Positions 8,184 through 15,943 of a DNA stretch of 64,000 bases are shown here, one piece after another. The first letter of the stretch is position 1. The number at the start of each line of letters is the position of its first letter. Both the position numbers and the translations under genes were made by a program. Source of the stretch: JAKPAM01 sp047601745 (lineage in GTDB: Bacteria; Pseudomonadota; Gammaproteobacteria; Burkholderiales; Burkholderiaceae_E); assembly GCA_047601745.1 (NCBI GenBank), contig JASGIS010000001.1, forward strand, positions 3,286,001-3,350,000. Direction: 5' to 3'. A model generated the notes under the pieces. It saw only the letters and a list, made by a program, of their open reading frames with translations. It had not been told where the DNA came from and searched no databases.

Positions 8184-10199
8184 ATGAGCATCAAATCATC
8201 CATCCGTTCCACCGCCCGCGCGCGCGGGCAACTGAACAAGATCGTCGGCGTGCGCGAGGCCGTGCGCCTGATCCGCAGCGGGAACACCGTCGCCATCGGC
8301 GGTTTCGGCAGTATCGGCATGGCCGAGGAACTGCTGAACGAGCTGGCCGACTTGCACCGGCATGTCAATCCGCAGGCGGCGGCCTTCAGCAAGCCGCGCG
8401 ACCTGACGCTGGTGTTCACCGGCAGCCCCGGCGATGCGCAGCAGCGCGGCGCGCAGCAGCTCGCGCAGCCGGGGCTCGTCAAGCGCGTGATCGGCGGGCA
8501 CTGGGCCTATGTACCGGCGCTCTATCAGATGGTGCTCGCCGGCCAGATCCAGGCTTACAACCTGCCGCTGGGCGTGCTCACCCAGCTCTATCGCGACACC
8601 GCCGCCGGCAAGCCGGGCCATGTCTCGCGCGTGGGCCTGGGGACTTTCGTCGATCCGCGCTACGGCGGCGGCAAGCTCAACGCGATCACCACCGAGGATC
8701 TGGTCGAAGTCATCCGGATCGGCGGCGAGGAATACCTGTTCTACAAGACCATTCCGATCGATGTGGCCCTGATCCGCGCCAGCACCGCCGACCCCAGCGG
8801 CAACCTGACGATGGAGCACGAGGCGCTGACGGCCGACACGCTGTCGGTGGCGATGGCCGCGCGCAACTCGGGCGGGCTGGTCATCGCCCAGGTCGAGCAC
8901 ATCGCCGAGCAGGGCTCGCTGAACCCCCGGCTGGTCAAGGTGCCCGCCGCGATGGTCGACTGCGTCGTCGTCGTCAGCAAGCCCGAGCTGCACAAACAGG
9001 CGGGCGCCACGACCTACAATCCCGCGTACTCGTCCGAGATGCGCGTGCCGCTGACCTCGGTGGAGCCGATGGTGATGGGACCGCGCAAGATCATCGCGCG
9101 CCGCGCGGCGATGGAGCTGCGCCCGAACGCCGTCGTCAATCTGGGCGTGGGGATGCCCGAGGGCATCGCCATCGTGGCGGCCGAGGAAAAGGCCTCCGAC
9201 CTGATGACCCTCACCGCCGAGGGCGGCCTCATCGGCGGCGTGCCCGCGGGAGGCCTGGACTTCGGCGCCGGCGTCAACGCCGAGGCGGTCGTCGACATGC
9301 CGTACCAGTTCGACTTCTACGACGGCGGAGGCCTGGACCTGGCCTTCCTGGGCCTGGCGCAGGCCGACAAGGAGGGCAACCTGAACGTCTCGCGCTTCGG
9401 CCCGAAGCTGGCGGGCGCCGGCGGCTTCATCAACATCAGCCAGAACGCCAAGAAGGTGGTGTTCTGCGGCACCTTCACCGCCGGCAAGCAGGACATCCTC
9501 GTGCGCAACGGCAAGCTGGTGATCGAGCGCGACGGCCAGGCCCCCAAGTTCATCGACACCGTCGAAGAACGCACCTTTTCCGGCTCGCTGGCCGCCGGGC
9601 AGGGCAGGGAGGTGCTCTACGTCACCGAGCGCTGCGTGTTCCGCCTGACCGCCGGGGGCGTGGAACTGACCGAGATCGCGCCCGGCATCGATCTGCAGAA
9701 GGACATCCTCGACCACATGGGTTTCGAGCCCATCGTGAACAGCCCCAAGCAGATGGACGCGCGCATTTTCGCCGAGCAGCCGATGGGGCTGCGCGACGAG
9801 ATGCTGAAGCTGCCGCTCGAGGCGCGCATCGCCTACGACGACGAGCGCAACATCCTGTTCATCAACTTCGAGGACTTCGAGGTGAAGACCGCGGAGGATG
9901 TCCACGAAGGCCACGATTATGTCCGCAGGCTGCTCGAACCGCTGGGCCACAAGGTGCACGTCGTCATCAACTACGACCGCTTCCAGCTCGATCCCGCCGT
10001 CGAGGATCTGTTCTATGACGAGGCGCGCAAGATGGGCGAGAAGTACTACCTGGATACGACCCGCTACACGACCAGCGCGTTCATGAAGACCAAGCTGGGC
10101 GACCTGTTGGGCAAGCGTGGGGTGGCGGCGCACATCTACGAGTCGGAGGAGGATGCCAAGGCGGCGCTGAGCGAACGAACGGGGCTGCGCTCGGCGTAG
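8184..10199 (+). CDS. Acyl-CoA:acetate/3-ketoacid CoA-transferase (family I) with extra C-terminal domain
   Basis: 671 residues. Residues about 20-520 form fused alpha and beta halves of a class I CoA-transferase of the YdiF/propionate CoA-transferase type; the catalytic glutamate is E346 in TAEGGLIGG, and an oxyanion-type GVGMPEGIA precedes it. The enzyme moves CoA between short-chain acids through a glutamyl-CoA thioester. Residues about 540-671 are an additional alpha/beta domain (RIAYDDERNILFINFEDFEV to KAAL) absent from short relatives; by pattern it resembles an STAS/SpoIIAA-like fold. AGGAGA at 8170-8175 sets the ATG. Third positions are even more G/C-biased than in neighbours. Exact acyl specificity is open. 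Confidence 0.85.
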   Translation: MSIKSSIRSTARARGQLNKIVGVREAVRLIRSGNTVAIGGFGSIGMAEELLNELADLHRHVNPQAAAFSKPRDLTLVFTGSPGDAQQRGAQQLAQPGLVKRVIGGHWAYVPALYQMVLAGQIQAYNLPLGVLTQLYRDTAAGKPGHVSRVGLGTFVDPRYGGGKLNAITTEDLVEVIRIGGEEYLFYKTIPIDVALIRASTADPSGNLTMEHEALTADTLSVAMAARNSGGLVIAQVEHIAEQGSLNPRLVKVPAAMVDCVVVVSKPELHKQAGATTYNPAYSSEMRVPLTSVEPMVMGPRKIIARRAAMELRPNAVVNLGVGMPEGIAIVAAEEKASDLMTLTAEGGLIGGVPAGGLDFGAGVNAEAVVDMPYQFDFYDGGGLDLAFLGLAQADKEGNLNVSRFGPKLAGAGGFINISQNAKKVVFCGTFTAGKQDILVRNGKLVIERDGQAPKFIDTVEERTFSGSLAAGQGREVLYVTERCVFRLTAGGVELTEIAPGIDLQKDILDHMGFEPIVNSPKQMDARIFAEQPMGLRDEMLKLPLEARIAYDDERNILFINFEDFEVKTAEDVHEGHDYVRRLLEPLGHKVHVVINYDRFQLDPAVEDLFYDEARKMGEKYYLDTTRYTTSAFMKTKLGDLLGKRGVAAHIYESEEDAKAALSERTGLRSA

Positions 10200-10264
10200 G
10201 GCCCGATCATCGGCAGGGCCCGCTATCGACGCCCTGCGCGCCTTCGCGGGATCAGCGATGCGGC

Positions 10265-10331
10265 GGTTCGCGGCATCGGGCTTGTATGATCGGATCCGGT
10301 CCGACCCGCCCGTTCGAATCGACGCCCGATC
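10265..10331 (+). promoter_or_regulatory. Leader/promoter module of PLD-like gene, repeat copy B
   Basis: Second copy of the 6336-6437 repeat, directly before the PLD-like gene. It contains the -10-like TATGAT (10285-10290) and a near-palindrome around GGATCC. Conservation of these bases in both copies suggests they matter; no good -35 is visible at normal spacing. Confidence 0.5.
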
Positions 10332-11879
10332 ATGATCCGGATCATCATCCTTGCCTGCCTGGGCTTCGTCGCCGCTTCGATGCTGGCGACCTGGCTGTAC
10401 GGCGTGTTCGCGACCCGCGTTCAGGGAGAGGTCTCCCGCGCGCTGCCGGTCGACGACGGACGGACGCAGTTCGATCTGCGCGTCGCCGCCGCCACGCGAG
10501 CGCATCCCGGTCAGAGCGGCCTGCTGCTGCTGGACCAGAACCTCGACGCCTTCGCGGCGCGCGCGCTGTCGGCCCGCCATGCCGGGCGTTCGCTCGACCT
10601 GATGTACTACATCTGGCACGACGACCTGACGGGCCGCCTGCTGCTGGCCGAGGCGCTGGCCGCGGCCGAGCGCGGCGTGCGGGTCCGGATCCTGATCGAC
10701 GACATCGGCACCAGCCATACCTGGGACGCGATGATCGCGATCGCGCATCACCCGCGGATCGAGGTCCGCATCTTCAACCCGACCCGGGCGCGCGGAGGCG
10801 GCCTGCGGCGCGGCATCGAAATGATGCTGCGGGCGTTCAGCGTCACGCGGCGCATGCACAACAAGGCCTGGATCGCCGACGGACGCATCGCGATCCTGGG
10901 CGGGCGCAACATCGGCGACGAGTACTTCGACGCGGCCGAGCACACGAATTTCCGCGACATAGACGTGCTGGGGGTGGGGCCGGTCGTCGCGCAGACCGAG
11001 AAGATCTTCGACGACTACTGGAACAGCGGCGTGGCGCTGCCGCTCGAGCGCCTGTCGCCGTTGAAGGACCCCGGGGCCGAGCTGGCGCGGATCGCTCCCG
11101 GCTTGCGCGCCACCGCCGGCGAGGCCGCCGCCCGTCCCTACCTGGAGCGGCTGGCCGACCGGCTCTCGCTGCTCGATCCCGAGCAGGCGCGGCCCGACTG
11201 GACGGCGAGCGCGCGGGTCATCGCCGATCCGCCGCAGAAGGCGCTCGGCAGGAACGGCGAGAACTGGCTGATGCACGAGCTGCGGCCGGTCTTCGAGGCC
11301 GCGCGCGAGCGGCTCGAGATCACCTCGCCGTATTTCATTCCCGGCGAGCAGGGTACGGCGATACTCGCCGCGATCGCCGCCAAGGGCGTGTCGGTCGCGG
11401 TCCTGACCAATTCGCTGGCCGCGACCGACGTGGCGGCGGTCCACGGCGGCTATGCGCGCTACCGCGTCCCGTTGCTCGAGGCCGGGATCGGGCTCTGGGA
11501 GCTGCGTCCCGAGGCGCAGCATGATTTCACGCTGCGCGGATCGAGCAGCGCGAGCCTGCATACGAAGGCCTTCACCGCCGACGGGCACCTGGGCTTCATC
11601 GGTTCGATGAACCTCGATCCGCGCTCGACCTCGCTGAATACCGAGATGGGGGTATTGTTCGATTCCGAGGGGCTGGCCGCGAAGATGGGCGAGGTCTGGC
11701 AGCGCGAAACCGCCCCTTCGAGCAGCTACGAGGTCCGGTTGACGCCGGCGGGCAGGCTGGAATGGCGTGCCAGCCGGAACGGTGAAGTCGTCCGCTACGA
11801 CCGCGAGCCCGAAACCTCGCTGCTGCGCCGGCTCGCCGCGCGATTCATCGGCATGCTGCCGCTCGAATCGCAGCTCTGA
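10332..11879 (+). CDS. Phospholipase D family protein, ClsC-like cardiolipin synthase
   Basis: 515 residues with an N-terminal membrane anchor (about residues 2-22) and two HKD motifs: H176-K178-D183 in MHNKAWIAD and H410-K412-D417 in LHTKAFTAD, followed by the conserved GGRNIGDEYF and GSMNLDPRS strings. Two HKD halves form one active site that joins or hydrolyses phosphatidyl groups at the inner membrane. The GGRNIGDEYFD string and overall length fit the ClsC/YmdC group. The first ~35 codons and leader are duplicated at 6336-6437. The 3' end runs into a 13-bp tandem repeat that includes the stop codon. Confidence 0.85.
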   Translation: MIRIIILACLGFVAASMLATWLYGVFATRVQGEVSRALPVDDGRTQFDLRVAAATRAHPGQSGLLLLDQNLDAFAARALSARHAGRSLDLMYYIWHDDLTGRLLLAEALAAAERGVRVRILIDDIGTSHTWDAMIAIAHHPRIEVRIFNPTRARGGGLRRGIEMMLRAFSVTRRMHNKAWIADGRIAILGGRNIGDEYFDAAEHTNFRDIDVLGVGPVVAQTEKIFDDYWNSGVALPLERLSPLKDPGAELARIAPGLRATAGEAAARPYLERLADRLSLLDPEQARPDWTASARVIADPPQKALGRNGENWLMHELRPVFEAARERLEITSPYFIPGEQGTAILAAIAAKGVSVAVLTNSLAATDVAAVHGGYARYRVPLLEAGIGLWELRPEAQHDFTLRGSSSASLHTKAFTADGHLGFIGSMNLDPRSTSLNTEMGVLFDSEGLAAKMGEVWQRETAPSSSYEVRLTPAGRLEWRASRNGEVVRYDREPETSLLRRLAARFIGMLPLESQL

Positions 11880-11911
11880 ATCGCAGTGCTGAATTGCAGC
11901 TCTGAATCGCG
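11865..11911 (+). repeat. 13-bp tandem repeat over the PLD-like gene stop codon
   Basis: Three full units and one partial of GAATCGCAGCTCT (11865-11877, 11878-11890, 11891-11903, 11904-11911) with one or two changes per unit. The stop codon TGA at 11877-11879 spans units one and two, so copy-number change would leave the protein unchanged. Confidence 0.8.
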
Positions 11912-11988
11912 CAAGGGGCGCCGTCGCCCGGGTGCTTCAGCCGGGACGACGCTTCGTTTCTCGCGCGCAGCCGCCGCTCATGGCGCGC

Positions 11989-13017
11989 TCAGGCGCAGGA
12001 TCGGTTCTCGCCGGTCAGCGTCATCAGTACATCCGCGTACCAGGCGCGATTCAAGTCCTGCGATTCATCCTGAAGCGGGTCACGGCCGCCGCGCGTGTCC
12101 GGGCGGGTCGAATGCACGCCCATCAGCAGCCAGGGCAGCGCCGATGCATCCGATCGCTGCTGGCTGCGGCGCCGTACGACCGGGGCGCCGTCGCTGCCTC
12201 GATGCGTGCGTCCGTCGGTCAGGAAGCAATCCTGCTGCCGGAACCGGACGCCGTAGGCCGAGGCGATCGACGCGCTCCGCGCGACGGGCAGATGATGAAC
12301 GGCATCGTGCAGCCCGATCGGAAAACCCGGAATGGTCAGCGCGTCGCCGACCATGATGTCTTCGCCGCGCGGTTCGAGGTGCGTCTGGTCGAAGGCCTGC
12401 AGGGCCGTTTCGGCCGGCAGGCGCGCGGCCGGGATTTCGATGGCGGCCACGTCCACCGCGCTGCCGTCGCCGGAGCTCTCGTGCCACAGGCCGACGCCGT
12501 CGCGATAGAGCGGAAGCGACACGATCGCGAACCGAGTCGGATCCTGCGGATCGGTGTGCAGCGCGATCTCGATCCGATTCGGATGGTGCGAACTCCGGGC
12601 ATCGGCGAACACATGGCGGCTGCTGACCACGAACAGTCGGTGATCGCGGCGAAAGAAGAAGCCGCTCGCGCTGGTCAGCGGGCGAGATCCGGCGAACGTA
12701 TCGATGCGCGTGGTCGTCAGCAACAGCGGATCGATCGTGTCGATCCGCGCGCCGGGGTCGTCGCGCACGACGCTGCCCAGCAGCACGGCGCGATTTCGCG
12801 CCACGTCGCGCTCGAACGTCGTCAGCACGAGTTCGGAGATGTCGGTGTGCAGCATGATCGTGCGCGCCGCTTCGGCATGGGCTTCGAAGGAGTCCAGCAA
12901 CCTGGCGTCGACCGACGCGGGCAGCGCCTTGATCAACGCGGGCAACAGCGCATCGAGCGCGACCAGGCTGCCCTTGAGCTCGCAGATGCGTTCGGTGGCT
13001 TCTTGCAGATTCTTCAT
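11989..13017 (-). CDS. Trypsin-like serine protease-fold protein, active-site Ser motif altered
   Basis: 342 residues, no signal peptide or membrane segment seen. Residues 1-100 are a helical N-terminal region. A chymotrypsin/HtrA-like fold follows: SGFFFRRDHRLFVVSSRHVF gives the catalytic-type His, VDVAAIEI the Asp. The place of the Ser motif (GDSGGP in active enzymes) reads GSDGAPV, checked on the DNA, so the serine and acidic residue are exchanged and the usual nucleophile position is Asp. It may be inactive or use another residue. AGGAGG at minus-strand 13026-13031 gives 8 bases to the ATG. It is cut off from the csp gene upstream by a terminator, and converges with the PLD-like gene. Confidence 0.65.
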   Translation of the reverse strand: MKNLQEATERICELKGSLVALDALLPALIKALPASVDARLLDSFEAHAEAARTIMLHTDISELVLTTFERDVARNRAVLLGSVVRDDPGARIDTIDPLLLTTTRIDTFAGSRPLTSASGFFFRRDHRLFVVSSRHVFADARSSHHPNRIEIALHTDPQDPTRFAIVSLPLYRDGVGLWHESSGDGSAVDVAAIEIPAARLPAETALQAFDQTHLEPRGEDIMVGDALTIPGFPIGLHDAVHHLPVARSASIASAYGVRFRQQDCFLTDGRTHRGSDGAPVVRRRSQQRSDASALPWLLMGVHSTRPDTRGGRDPLQDESQDLNRAWYADVLMTLTGENRSCA

Positions 13018-13032
13018 GACCGGCCCCTCCTG

Positions 13033-13062
13033 AAAATAAAAAAGCGCGGACCAGCCGCGCTT
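13033..13062 (-). terminator. Rho-independent terminator of the cold-shock gene
   Basis: On the minus strand an 8-bp perfect stem (AAGCGCGG / CCGCGCTT, 13042-13049 and 13055-13062, 5-base loop) runs into a T-rich tract (13033-13043). It lies 53 bases past the csp stop and just before the protease-fold gene, so it separates these two. Confidence 0.85.
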
Positions 13063-13115
13063 AGTTCGTGGACGTCAGGGTGTGCCCGACATCCGTCCGG
13101 TGGCCTTTCGAGGGC

Positions 13116-13328
13116 TTAGCCCATGGACCGGATGTTCGACGCCTGCGGGCCTTTCTGGCCTTGGGTCACTTCGAACTGCACGCGCTGGTTCTCGGTCAGC
13201 GTCTTGAAGCCGCTGCCCTGGATTTCCTTGAAATGCGCGAACAGATCCTTGCCGCCGTCATCGGGGGCAATGAAGCCGAAGCCCTTGCCTTCGTTGAACC
13301 ACTTCACGGTTCCGGTTTGAGTCGTCAT
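13116..13328 (-). CDS. Cold-shock protein, CspA family
   Basis: 70-residue single OB-fold protein. RNP1 (KGFGFIAPDDG) and RNP2 (DLFAHFKEI) motifs are intact, and the N terminus TGTVKWFNEGKGFGFI is the family hallmark. It binds single-stranded nucleic acid as an RNA chaperone. The ATG at 13328 is supported by AAAGGA just upstream on the minus strand; the longer open frame to 13385 adds unrelated residues. About 280 bases upstream lack genes and could hold a long cold-shock type 5' leader. A clear terminator follows at 13033-13062. Confidence 0.95.
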   Translation of the reverse strand: MTTQTGTVKWFNEGKGFGFIAPDDGGKDLFAHFKEIQGSGFKTLTENQRVQFEVTQGQKGPQASNIRSMG

Positions 13329-13612
13329 GTCGAATTCCTTTCGAAGTTGAATCGGCGCAACAGCGCGCCAGCGAATAGACGCCAAGAAAATCTTCCAGGG
13401 GATTCGTCACGACCGCCGGCAGAACACCGGAGCGGGAAGAAAGACCTATGAGCGGACGGTCTTGTGCATATCGGCCATTGCATCGTACACGAACGCGGCG
13501 ATCCGGGTGTCGCTATTTCCGCTGAACGGCTTCCAATCGCGCCGGACACGTCGATCGAGCGCGCTCGTTCGTCGCACGCTCATTCGTCTGGAGCCCGTTC
13601 GCCGAACGCCTT
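13329..13612. other. Gap between DUF6502 gene and csp
   Basis: 284 bases between two minus-strand genes. No gene-like frame; it should contain the csp promoter and leader. I see no strong hairpin or operator. Confidence 0.5.
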
Positions 13613-14500
13613 TCATTCGCGACGCCGCGGCGGCCGGCGCGCGGCCGATCGCGGCTTCGTCCGCGCGGGCTTGCGCGCGCCCGCATCGATATCGTCGACG
13701 GTGTCGGCGGCGTCGAACGAGTAGAAGCCGATCCGCACGCGATGGTCCTGCGGCCGGCCGGCGTCGCGGTCCTCGGCGATCATCCTTTCCAGTTGCGGCA
13801 CCAGCTTGCCGAAGATCGCCGCCCACTGCGCGGCGATCAGCGGGCGCAGCGCGCGGACCGAATCCGGCGACAGCTCGTCCGCGTAGATCGCCTGCTCGAA
13901 GTGTTCGTCGCCGTGGCCCTGCACGTTCTCGATCGCCGCGCGCAGGTGATCGCCGACGTTGTCGGCCATTAGCGCCAGCATCCGGCCCAGATCGGCGCGC
14001 GGCACGAAAGCGTCGCGCTTGAGCGTCACGCTGTCGTCGTCGAGGTTCCAGTCGATCAGGTCGAGTCGGCGCAACTCGTCGAACAGCGCGCGCGGGTGAA
14101 CGTCGGTCGTGACCGACTGCGCCAGCGATTCGAAGCTCGGCGCCGGTCCCTGGCGCGGCAGCGGTCGCGGGCGCCCGTCGTTCAGGCAGGCGGGGTCCGC
14201 CATCCAGCGCGCGAATACCTCGCCGGCCCGCCAGCGCTGCGGTGACGGCGAGGCCGCCGGCGCTTGCAGCAGCCGCGTCACTTCGCGCCGGCTCAGGCCC
14301 GTCGTCGTGCTGATGCGACTGACCAGGCCGTGGGCGGGCACGTCGGCATGCAGGCGCCGGGCCTCGGCGATCAACGCCGCGCGCATCAGTTCGTCGAGCG
14401 TCTGATAGGGCAGGCCGCGCGACATCGCGAGCCGCGCCAATGGTTCGAGCAATTGGCCGATGGCGGCCATCAGCGCGGTCTGGTCCGGCGTCAGGGACAT
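13613..14500 (-). CDS. DUF6502 family protein
   Basis: 295 residues, soluble. The N-terminal part (LLEPLARLAMSRGLPYQ ... TTGLSRREVTRLL, residues about 10-85) resembles a winged helix-turn-helix, as in DUF6502 proteins; the C-terminal half is helical and the last 30 residues are Arg/Lys/Ala-rich (RKPARTKPRSAARRPPRRRE), likely unstructured and nucleic-acid friendly. No function is established for the family. ATG at 14500 is preferred to the TTG at 14518. It faces the glycosyltransferase operon across a 42-base palindrome, so it is a possible regulator of that operon; this is inference from position. Confidence 0.7.
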   Translation of the reverse strand: MSLTPDQTALMAAIGQLLEPLARLAMSRGLPYQTLDELMRAALIAEARRLHADVPAHGLVSRISTTTGLSRREVTRLLQAPAASPSPQRWRAGEVFARWMADPACLNDGRPRPLPRQGPAPSFESLAQSVTTDVHPRALFDELRRLDLIDWNLDDDSVTLKRDAFVPRADLGRMLALMADNVGDHLRAAIENVQGHGDEHFEQAIYADELSPDSVRALRPLIAAQWAAIFGKLVPQLERMIAEDRDAGRPQDHRVRIGFYSFDAADTVDDIDAGARKPARTKPRSAARRPPRRRE

Positions 14501-14547
14501 CTCTTTGCGGGGAGTCAAGCAGGCGGGTGAGGGCGGTGCGACGGGGC

Positions 14548-14589
14548 ATGCCTCGACCGGATCGATGCCCGTCGATCCGGTCGAGGCAT
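14548..14589. promoter_or_regulatory. Perfect 18-bp-arm palindrome between divergent genes
   Basis: Arms 14548-14565 and 14572-14589 are perfectly complementary around a 6-base centre (TGCCCG). A -10-like TATAGT sits at 14592-14597, immediately downstream towards the glycosyltransferase operon. There is no U-tract and no convergent gene pair, so a terminator is unlikely; an operator or an RNA leader hairpin fits better. Confidence 0.65.
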
Positions 14590-14722
14590 TGTATAGTCAT
14601 GTCGAAATGTGCAAAAATCCCATTTAACCGTAATCGATACCAGCCCGCGAATCGTCGCACCGAGGTACCGAACCGAATCCGGCCGGCCGAGCCCGGACGG
14701 TTCCCTTCAAAAGGCACCCGAA

Positions 14723-15943
14723 GTGAAGACCCTCATCCGAACCCGCGCGCCACGGCGTGTCGTCATGTATTCGCACGACACGATGGGACTGGGGCACATC
14801 CGTCGCAATCTGCTGATCGCGCAGGCCCTGGCCAAGGGCCCGATCAATGCCGAGGTGCTGCTGATCTCGGGGATCCGCCAGGCCGGCAGCCTGCTGTTGC
14901 CGCCGGGCGTCGATCTGGTCACGCTGCCGGCCTATCGCAAGGATCCGGACGGCAGCTATCGTCCGGATGCGCTCGGTGACGACGTGCACCAGTTGACGCG
15001 GCTTCGCGCCGAAGTGATCCGGGCGACGCTGCGCCGCTATCCGTGCGATCTGCTGGTGGTCGACAACGTTCCGCGCGGCGCGCTCGGCGAGCTGTCGGAG
15101 GCCCTGGCCGAACTGCGCAGCCGGCGGGCCACGCGCTGCGTGCTCGGACTGAGGGACGTGCTCGACGATCCGGCCGCGGTCCGGCGCCAGTGGACCCGAC
15201 AGCGTAACGAGGAAGCGATCCGCGACTGCTTCGACCACGTCTGGGTCTATGGGGATGCCAGGGTCTGCGACGCCGCCGCCGAATACGATCTGGATGCGCG
15301 GACCCGGTCGCGGCTCGAACAGATCGGTTATCTCGATCCGGCCGAGCACTACGGCGCGGGGCTCGCGCCCTTGCCCGGGGAGATCACCGGCCCGTATTCG
15401 CTGTGCGTGCTCGGCGGCGGGCAGGACGGCTGGGAGCTCGCGCGGGCCTTCGCCCGGGCGCGCCTGCCGGACGGCGAACAGGGCGTGATCGTCTGCGGGA
15501 TGCGCATGCCCGAGCAGCAGCGCCGGGCGCTGCACCAGATCGCCGCGAACCGCGCGCGCCTGTGCATTCTCGACGCCGTCCGCGACCCGATCAGGCTGAT
15601 GCGCGAGGCGCGCCGCGTCGTGGCGATGGGCGGCTACAACACGGTGACCGAAATCCTCTCGCTCGGCTGTCGGGCGCTGGTCGTACCGAGGGTGACGCCT
15701 CGCCAGGAGCAGTGGATTCGCGCGCGCCGCCTGTCGGCGATGGGGCTGATCGACGTGATGCATCCGGACCGGTTGTCGGTCCAGGCGCTCGGCGACTGGC
15801 TGGTGAGCGATCCGCGGCCGATACCGGACGTGCGCGAGCGCCTGGCCTTCGACGGACTGGCGCGGCTGCGGCAGCGGGTCCAGCAGTGGTTCGCGACGGA
15901 TCCGCGGATCGCCGGACAAAGGACGACCAGTGCGCTCTGTTGA
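14723..15943 (+). CDS. Predicted glycosyltransferase (COG4671-like, MurG/GT-B type)
   Basis: About 406 residues with GTG at 14723 (AAAGG 8 bases upstream); the frame stays open to an ATG at 14609, which would add 38 poorly conserved-looking residues. N-terminal RRVVMYSHDTMGLGHIRRN is the signature of COG4671 glycosyltransferases, with a GT-B C-terminal half (GPYSLCVLGGGQDG; MREARRVVAMGGYNTVTEILSL; VVPRVTPRQEQWIRARRL) that binds the nucleotide sugar. Cytoplasmic. First gene of a tightly coupled operon; overlaps the next gene by 14 bases. Donor and acceptor unknown. Confidence 0.8.
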   Translation: MKTLIRTRAPRRVVMYSHDTMGLGHIRRNLLIAQALAKGPINAEVLLISGIRQAGSLLLPPGVDLVTLPAYRKDPDGSYRPDALGDDVHQLTRLRAEVIRATLRRYPCDLLVVDNVPRGALGELSEALAELRSRRATRCVLGLRDVLDDPAAVRRQWTRQRNEEAIRDCFDHVWVYGDARVCDAAAEYDLDARTRSRLEQIGYLDPAEHYGAGLAPLPGEITGPYSLCVLGGGQDGWELARAFARARLPDGEQGVIVCGMRMPEQQRRALHQIAANRARLCILDAVRDPIRLMREARRVVAMGGYNTVTEILSLGCRALVVPRVTPRQEQWIRARRLSAMGLIDVMHPDRLSVQALGDWLVSDPRPIPDVRERLAFDGLARLRQRVQQWFATDPRIAGQRTTSALC

